NCBI RefSeq assembly: GCF_003063435.1
Contig: NZ_NESL01000002.1
Location: 248,001 to 312,000 of the forward strand
DNA from: Limnohabitans sp. 2KL-1
GTDB lineage: Bacteria; Pseudomonadota; Gammaproteobacteria; Burkholderiales; Burkholderiaceae_C
DNA length: 64,000 nucleotides
Reading direction: 5' to 3'
In this document: positions 60,084 through 64,000 of the stretch, piece by piece
How the letters are laid out: each line of letters begins with the position of its first letter
How positions within the stretch are numbered: position 1 is the first letter of the stretch
Translations under genes and position numbers: made by a program
Notes under the pieces: generated by a model
The model's database searches: none
The model's input: the letters and a program-made list of their open reading frames with translations, nothing else
What the model was told of the DNA's origin: nothing

Positions 60084-60227
60084 TGGACTTGTATTTTAGG
60101 AAGTCTGCCTTGGGCTCGCCCCCAACCCAGCGCCAGGTGCCAACGAGTGTCACCGCATTGGCTGTCGCCATCGGCTCAAGATGTGCTTTGGGCCACACAA
60201 AAACCGGCATCACGGTTCCCCAGGCGC

Positions 60228-60233
60228 TATAAT
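60228..60233 (+). promoter_or_regulatory. Likely -10 box of rpsU
   Basis: A perfect TATAAT in GCTATAATCCG, 134 bases upstream of the rpsU start. The -35 region is weak. The intervening leader has GC-rich inverted segments (60281-60330) that could fold. Confidence 0.5.
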
Positions 60234-60361
60234 CCGAGGCTTTGCTGGCAAACCCCCGTCTGCCAAATACTAGTTCGTGACGGGGAACCGCCGGAACTGG
60301 GTTTCAAGGGCCCGATCTCCCTTGATTCCGCAGCCGGCACATTTTTGGAAAATTTGATTCA

Positions 60362-60574
60362 ATGACCACCATCCGCGTGAAAGAAAACGAGCCGTTTGAC
60401 GTTGCACTGCGTCGCTTCAAGCGCACCATCGAAAAACTCGGCCTGCTGACAGACCTGCGTGCCCGCGAGTTCTACGAAAAGCCCACGACCGAGCGCAAGC
60501 GCAAGAAGTCGGCTGCCGTCAAGCGTCACTACAAGCGCGTTCGCAGCATGCAACTGCCCAAGAAGATGTATTGA
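60362..60574 (+). CDS. rpsU: 30S ribosomal protein S21
   Basis: A 70-residue basic protein: [29 protein letters not shown] at the start and [24 protein letters not shown] at the end are diagnostic of bS21. It helps the 30S subunit recognise mRNA start sites. The usual neighbour yqeY follows after a terminator. Confidence 0.98.
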   Translation: MTTIRVKENEPFDVALRRFKRTIEKLGLLTDLRAREFYEKPTTERKRKKSAAVKRHYKRVRSMQLPKKMY

Positions 60575-60610
60575 TCTTCTGATTTGTATGGCCTGAAAAG
60601 GTCTGCAAAC

Positions 60611-60648
60611 AAGCCCGCTGGAGGACGCTCAGGCGGGCTTTGTCGTTT
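60611..60648 (+). terminator. Terminator between rpsU and yqeY
   Basis: AAGCCCGC / GCGGGCTT stem with a 14-base loop, followed by TGTCGTTTCT, about 36 bases after the rpsU stop. The T-run is weak, so partial read-through into yqeY is likely. Confidence 0.65.
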
Positions 60649-60684
60649 CTACACCCCACATTTGCAAAACCCCAGGAGCCCCTC

Positions 60685-61131
60685 ATGAGCCTGAAAGAAC
60701 AAATCACCGAAGACATGAAAACCGCGATGCGCGCCAAAGACACCGAGCGTCTGGGCACCATCCGCTTGCTGTTGTCGGCCATGAAGCAAAAGGAAGTCGA
60801 CGAACGCATCGAACTCGACGATGTGGCCGTGGTGGCCATCGTGGACAAACTGATCAAACAGCGCAAAGACTCGATCACCGCTTTTGAGCAAGCCGCCCGC
60901 CAGGACCTGGCCGACAAGGAAAAAGCCGAAATGGCTGTTTTGGTGGCTTACCTGCCCGAGCGCATGTCCACCGAAGAAGTGACTGCGGCTGTGCAGGCCA
61001 TCGTGGCCGATCTCGGTGCCAAAGGCCCCGGCGACATGGGCAAAGTGATGGGTGCGGTCAAAGCCCAATTGGCCGGCAAGGCCGATATGGGTCAGGTGTC
61101 GGCAGCGGTCAAAGCCGCCTTGGCGGGCTGA
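60685..61131 (+). CDS. GatB/YqeY-domain protein
   Basis: A 148-residue protein of the YqeY family: LKEQITEDMKTAMRAKDTERLGTIRLLLSAMKQKEVD, then a C-terminal helical region with MGKVMGAVKAQLAGKADMGQVSAAVKAAL. It resembles the C-terminal tRNA-tail domain of GatB. Its function is not firmly known. Start at 60685 behind AGGAG. In many proteobacteria dnaG and rpoD follow; here they do not. Confidence 0.92.
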   Translation: MSLKEQITEDMKTAMRAKDTERLGTIRLLLSAMKQKEVDERIELDDVAVVAIVDKLIKQRKDSITAFEQAARQDLADKEKAEMAVLVAYLPERMSTEEVTAAVQAIVADLGAKGPGDMGKVMGAVKAQLAGKADMGQVSAAVKAALAG

Positions 61132-61215
61132 TGCACCGTCAGCGCGGCGGGCAGCGACTGGCTTGATCAATTCGCGCTGACCGCAGACGCATCCGGGGAC
61201 AAGCTGGGCTTGAAA

Positions 61216-62106
61216 TCAAGCCTGCAAAATCAGCGCCGCCCCGGCCACCGCCAACACCGCCCCACCCCATGCCCCCCAAGCCGGGCGGCGGCGGTACACA
61301 CCCCACAGCAGCGGCAGCAGCAAGATGGGGGTGAGCGACGAGAAAATGCCCACCAAATTGGCCTGCCCCGTGTGCAAGGCCTGCAAGATCAAGGTCATGC
61401 CCAGCGCCATGGCCACCGCCGCACTGGCCCAGGTGTTGAACAGGGTTTTGGCGGTCAAGGGGTTTTGCACCCGCGCCACCTGCGCCCCAGCCCACAGCAG
61501 CGCCAGATGCGCCAAAAAGCTGGCCGAAGTGCGCACGGCAGACGCCGCCACCGCATCCACACCTGAAGCCATCAAGGGCTTGATCATCAAGGTGGCCACC
61601 GACTGGCAGGCGGCGGCCAACAGGCCCAGCAAAACCCCGGTCATCAAGGTGCCGCGCGTATTTTCCCAAGCATGCGTTTCGCTCTCGCGGCGGCCCCAGA
61701 CAATCGCCACCATCACGCCCGAAACCAGCAAACCACCGCCCAGCAAAGTCCAACCCCACAGGGTTTCGCCCAGAAACAGCCAGGCCAGCAAGGTGGAAAA
61801 GATGGCGTGCGTGGCAAACAACACGCCGCTGCGGCGTGGCCCCAGCCGGTTCATGCAGGCAAACAGCGCGGTGTCGCCAATGAAAATACCGATGAAGCCT
61901 GACAGCGCCAGCAAGGCGATGTTCGAGCTGCCCAGACTGCGCCACTGCCCTGTGAACAGCGCCAGCGCCCACAGCAAGGTGAGCGCAAAAAACAAACGCC
62001 AGCGGGTGAAAGCAAACGCCCCCATCTGGCTGGAGGCGGCAGCAGAAAACAAACTGCCCACCGCCCACGACAAGGCGGCGAGAGCCGCCAGAAGTTCAGC
62101 CTGCAC
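61216..62106 (-). CDS. EamA-family (DMT superfamily) transporter
   Basis: A 296-residue inner-membrane protein with ten predicted helices in two EamA repeats (first ~1-135: ALAALSWAVGSLFSAAA ... LFLGETLWGWTLLGGGLLVSG; second ~150-290: LLGLLAAACQSVATLMI ... GVYRRRPAWGAWGGAVLAVAG). It probably exports metabolites; the substrate is unknown. It lies 13 bases downstream of pmbA on the same strand. Confidence 0.88.
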   Translation of the reverse strand: MQAELLAALAALSWAVGSLFSAAASSQMGAFAFTRWRLFFALTLLWALALFTGQWRSLGSSNIALLALSGFIGIFIGDTALFACMNRLGPRRSGVLFATHAIFSTLLAWLFLGETLWGWTLLGGGLLVSGVMVAIVWGRRESETHAWENTRGTLMTGVLLGLLAAACQSVATLMIKPLMASGVDAVAASAVRTSASFLAHLALLWAGAQVARVQNPLTAKTLFNTWASAAVAMALGMTLILQALHTGQANLVGIFSSLTPILLLPLLWGVYRRRPAWGAWGGAVLAVAGAALILQA

Positions 62107-62119
62107 AGCGCAGCAGGCC

Positions 62120-63541
62120 TCAGCTGCCGGCCAGCTTCATGCGGTTGACCAAAATGGAGCCGGTGGTTTTGGCACCCATGTTGTAGGTGTCCGCCCCCAC
62201 GGCCTCGATGCCCATCAGCATGTCTTTCAGGTTGCCCGCGATGGTGATCTCGTGTACCGGGTAGGCAATCTGCCCGTTCTCCACCCAAAAGCCACTGGCC
62301 CCGCGCGAATAGTCGCCCGTGACGTAGTTCACGCCCTGACCCATCAGCTCGATCACGAACAGGCCCGTGCCCAGCTTTTGCAGCATGGCGTCCAAATCGT
62401 CCGTGGACTGCGTCAGGCGCGAAGTCAGCGTCAGGTTGTGCGAGCCCCCCGCGTTGCCGGTGGTCTTCATGCCAAGTTTGCGGGCCGAGTAGCTGCTCAA
62501 AAAGTAACCCTCGACACGCCCTCCCTTGACCACTTGGCGGCGCACCGAGCGCACGCCTTCGTCGTCAAAAGGCGAACTGCCCTTGCCACGCAGCAAGTGC
62601 GGGTCTTCTTCGATGTCGATGTGTTTCGGGAACACCTTCTTGCCCAAAGAGTCGAGCAAGAAACTGCTCTTGCGGTACAGCGCGCCGCCGCTCACGGCCT
62701 GCACAAAGCCGCCCAACAGGCCAGCGGCCACAGGTGACTCGAACAGCACCGGGCACTCGGTCGTGGCGATCTTGCGGGCTCCCAGACGCGACAAGGCGCG
62801 TTCGGCGGCATAGCGGCCCACCGCTTCGGGCGAAGCCATCTCATCGGCGCAACGCATCGAGGTGTACCAAGCATCGCGCTGCATCTCGGCGTTGCGGCCG
62901 GGCAGCTTGGCGATCGGGGCGACCGAAATGCTGTGGCGCGAGCTGGCGTAGCCGCCGCGAAAACCGTGCGTGTGGGCGCTGAAAAAATGGCTTTGCTGGG
63001 CCGACACGGCCGCGCCGTCGCTGTTGGTGATGCGGCGGCTGGTTTTCATGGCTGCGGCTTCGCACTGCAAGGCCAGCTTGGCAGCTTCTTCACTGTTGAT
63101 CGCCCAAGGGTGGAACAAATCCAGATCGCGATGGTTCGTTTCGATGTCGGCCTCGTCGGGCAAACCGGCTGTCGGGTCTTCTGCGGTGAAGCGGGCGATG
63201 TCGTAAGCCGCCTGCACCGTGCGCTCGATCGCGGCTTTGGAAAAGTCCGAGGTGCTGGCGTTGCCACGGCGGTGGTCCACGTACACCGTCACGCCCAGCG
63301 ACTTGTCGCGGTTGCGCTCCACGTTTTCAAGCTCGCCCTTGCGCACGCTGACCGACAGGCCACAACCTTCGGACGCTTCGGCCCCCGCGTTGGTGGCCCC
63401 CAGCTTTTTGGCGTGTTTCAGGGCGATGTCGACCAGCTCTTCAAAGTGGTCACGCGAGTAGCTGAAACCGTCGTGGGCCTGCGCGCTGGAGGCGGCGGCA
63501 GGGGCGTTTTGTTTCACGGAACTTTTCACAGAAATTTTCAC
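62120..63541 (-). CDS. pmbA: Metalloprotease PmbA (TldE)
   Basis: A 473-residue partner of TldD. The TldD/TldE protease processes microcin B17 and CcdA in E. coli. It has NVERNRDKSLGVTVYVDHRRG, SSRHSISVAPIA, YRKSSFLLDSLGK and the C-terminal ELMGQGVNYVTGDYSRGASGFWVENGQI and EITIAGNLKDML, all conserved with E. coli PmbA (450 residues). PmbA lacks the HExxxH of TldD, as here. No ATG precedes the conserved part. I place the start at a GTG at 63541, but GTGs at 63529 or 63517 are possible. It is divergent from darP. Confidence 0.93.
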   Translation of the reverse strand: MKISVKSSVKQNAPAAASSAQAHDGFSYSRDHFEELVDIALKHAKKLGATNAGAEASEGCGLSVSVRKGELENVERNRDKSLGVTVYVDHRRGNASTSDFSKAAIERTVQAAYDIARFTAEDPTAGLPDEADIETNHRDLDLFHPWAINSEEAAKLALQCEAAAMKTSRRITNSDGAAVSAQQSHFFSAHTHGFRGGYASSRHSISVAPIAKLPGRNAEMQRDAWYTSMRCADEMASPEAVGRYAAERALSRLGARKIATTECPVLFESPVAAGLLGGFVQAVSGGALYRKSSFLLDSLGKKVFPKHIDIEEDPHLLRGKGSSPFDDEGVRSVRRQVVKGGRVEGYFLSSYSARKLGMKTTGNAGGSHNLTLTSRLTQSTDDLDAMLQKLGTGLFVIELMGQGVNYVTGDYSRGASGFWVENGQIAYPVHEITIAGNLKDMLMGIEAVGADTYNMGAKTTGSILVNRMKLAGS

Positions 63542-63644
63542 GAAGAGGGTCTCGAAAAAAATGGCGGGCGCCGGGCCCGCAGTGGCCGCTATGATACTTG
63601 CCACCCAGCCCCTGCGCTGCCTCAGAGAACGAGTTCCCCCAGTC

Positions 63645-64000
63645 ATGTCCCGTAAACCCAAAAAAGGCTATTTCGTCCGTGGTCAATTTGTTGCCGAAGG
63701 CAGCGAACTTGACCTGGAGTACAAGCGCGAGCTCAAAGGCGGCCTCGACGGCCCCAGCCGCACTGAACTCAAGCGCGAAAGCACCGAACTGCAAGAACTC
63801 GGCACCGCCTTGCTCACGCTGCGCAAAGACCTCATGGAGGGCCTGGCCTTGCCCGACAAACTGGTGGACGGCCTGGCCGAAGCCAAGCGCATCACCAACT
63901 TTGAAGGCAAGCGCCGCCAGATGCAGTTCATCGGCAAACAAATGCGCCTGCTCAGCCCCGAAACCCTCCAAGCCGTGCGCGAAGCGCTGGATATTCAGCG
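63645..64000 (+). CDS. darP: Ribosome biogenesis factor DarP (YjgA, DUF615), 3'-truncated
   Basis: The first ~118 residues are visible and run off the window end. MSRKPKKGYFVRGQFV is followed by the DUF615 domain (SRTELKRESTELQELGTALLTLR; LPDKLVDGLAEAKRITNFEGKRRQMQFIGKQMR). DarP joins late 50S subunit assembly. It is divergent from pmbA, a conserved neighbour pair in Burkholderiales. Confidence 0.94.
   Translation, partial: MSRKPKKGYFVRGQFVAEGSELDLEYKRELKGGLDGPSRTELKRESTELQELGTALLTLRKDLMEGLALPDKLVDGLAEAKRITNFEGKRRQMQFIGKQMRLLSPETLQAVREALDIQ

Noticed and set aside
1..64000. CRISPR arrays, tRNA or rRNA genes, transposase genes, prophage
   Set aside because: I scanned for regularly spaced repeats, T-loop motifs, conserved rRNA stretches and transposase/integrase motifs and saw none I could support.

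Overview
The window looks like chromosome from a Burkholderiales bacterium, most likely family Comamonadaceae (Limnohabitans/Rhodoferax-like). This rests on the protein repertoire: two Bug-type tricarboxylate-binding proteins, HrpA, DarP, PmbA, an OsmC-YcaO fusion and a NasA/NirB/NrtABC nitrate assimilation block. It also rests on G+C-rich codon use and on dispersed palindromic repeats. The genus is an inference. No rRNA, tRNA, CRISPR array, insertion-sequence transposase or replication origin was seen.

Layout. 0-3 kb: the 3' end of a cobalamin-binding regulator resembling PpaA/AerR of photosynthesis clusters, three small genes, and a Stealth-type phosphotransferase. 3.3-8.9 kb: a D,D-carboxypeptidase, an OsmC-YcaO fusion, an orphan HigA-type antitoxin behind a toxin remnant, a tautomerase and a divergent LysR regulator. 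8.9-15.4 kb: hrpA. Its last ~240 bp exist as a second, decayed copy, and a small toxin-antitoxin module lies between the two copies. hrpA also carries two in-frame palindromic-repeat insertions. argA follows divergently.

15.6-21.7 kb: a FixJ/LuxR-type response regulator, then a convergent, tightly packed minus-strand group. It encodes an OmpA-like protein, a 915-residue Bap/BapA-like Ig-repeat adhesin, two small exported paralogues (one with a zincin-like HELRH motif) and a solute-binding protein. This is the least familiar assembly in the window. 22.2-23.2 kb: the UvrC-like nuclease gene cho with a LexA-type SOS box, and a possible short divergent transcript ending in a strong terminator.

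23.3-38.9 kb: accessory catabolism. It has hydrolases (FAH-type hydratase, MBL fold, transglutaminase-like, C45 and M81 proteins). It also has a divergent GntR-controlled set of FAD monooxygenase, PEP mutase/isocitrate lyase-like lyase, isochorismatase-like amidase, maleate isomerase-like enzyme, two Bug receptors and two flavoenzymes. This recalls aerobic breakdown of an N-heterocycle or aromatic acid to maleamate/maleate/fumarate, but no ring-cleavage dioxygenase is visible.

39-42.7 kb: an unrecognised gene with an A+T-rich upstream region, an amino-acid-type ABC receptor, and tsaD. 42.9-55.3 kb: nitrate assimilation, with a signal-less ModA-like protein, the ANTAR regulator NasT, and a leader RNA whose two hexaloop hairpins overlap a terminator. 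After that come nrtABC, nirB, nirD, nasA, ybiB and a uroporphyrinogen-III methyltransferase that supplies siroheme. 55.4-64 kb: YidB-like protein, HI0933-family flavoprotein, a solitary antitoxin, a patatin-type Vd phospholipase, rpsU-yqeY, an EamA transporter, pmbA and the start of darP.
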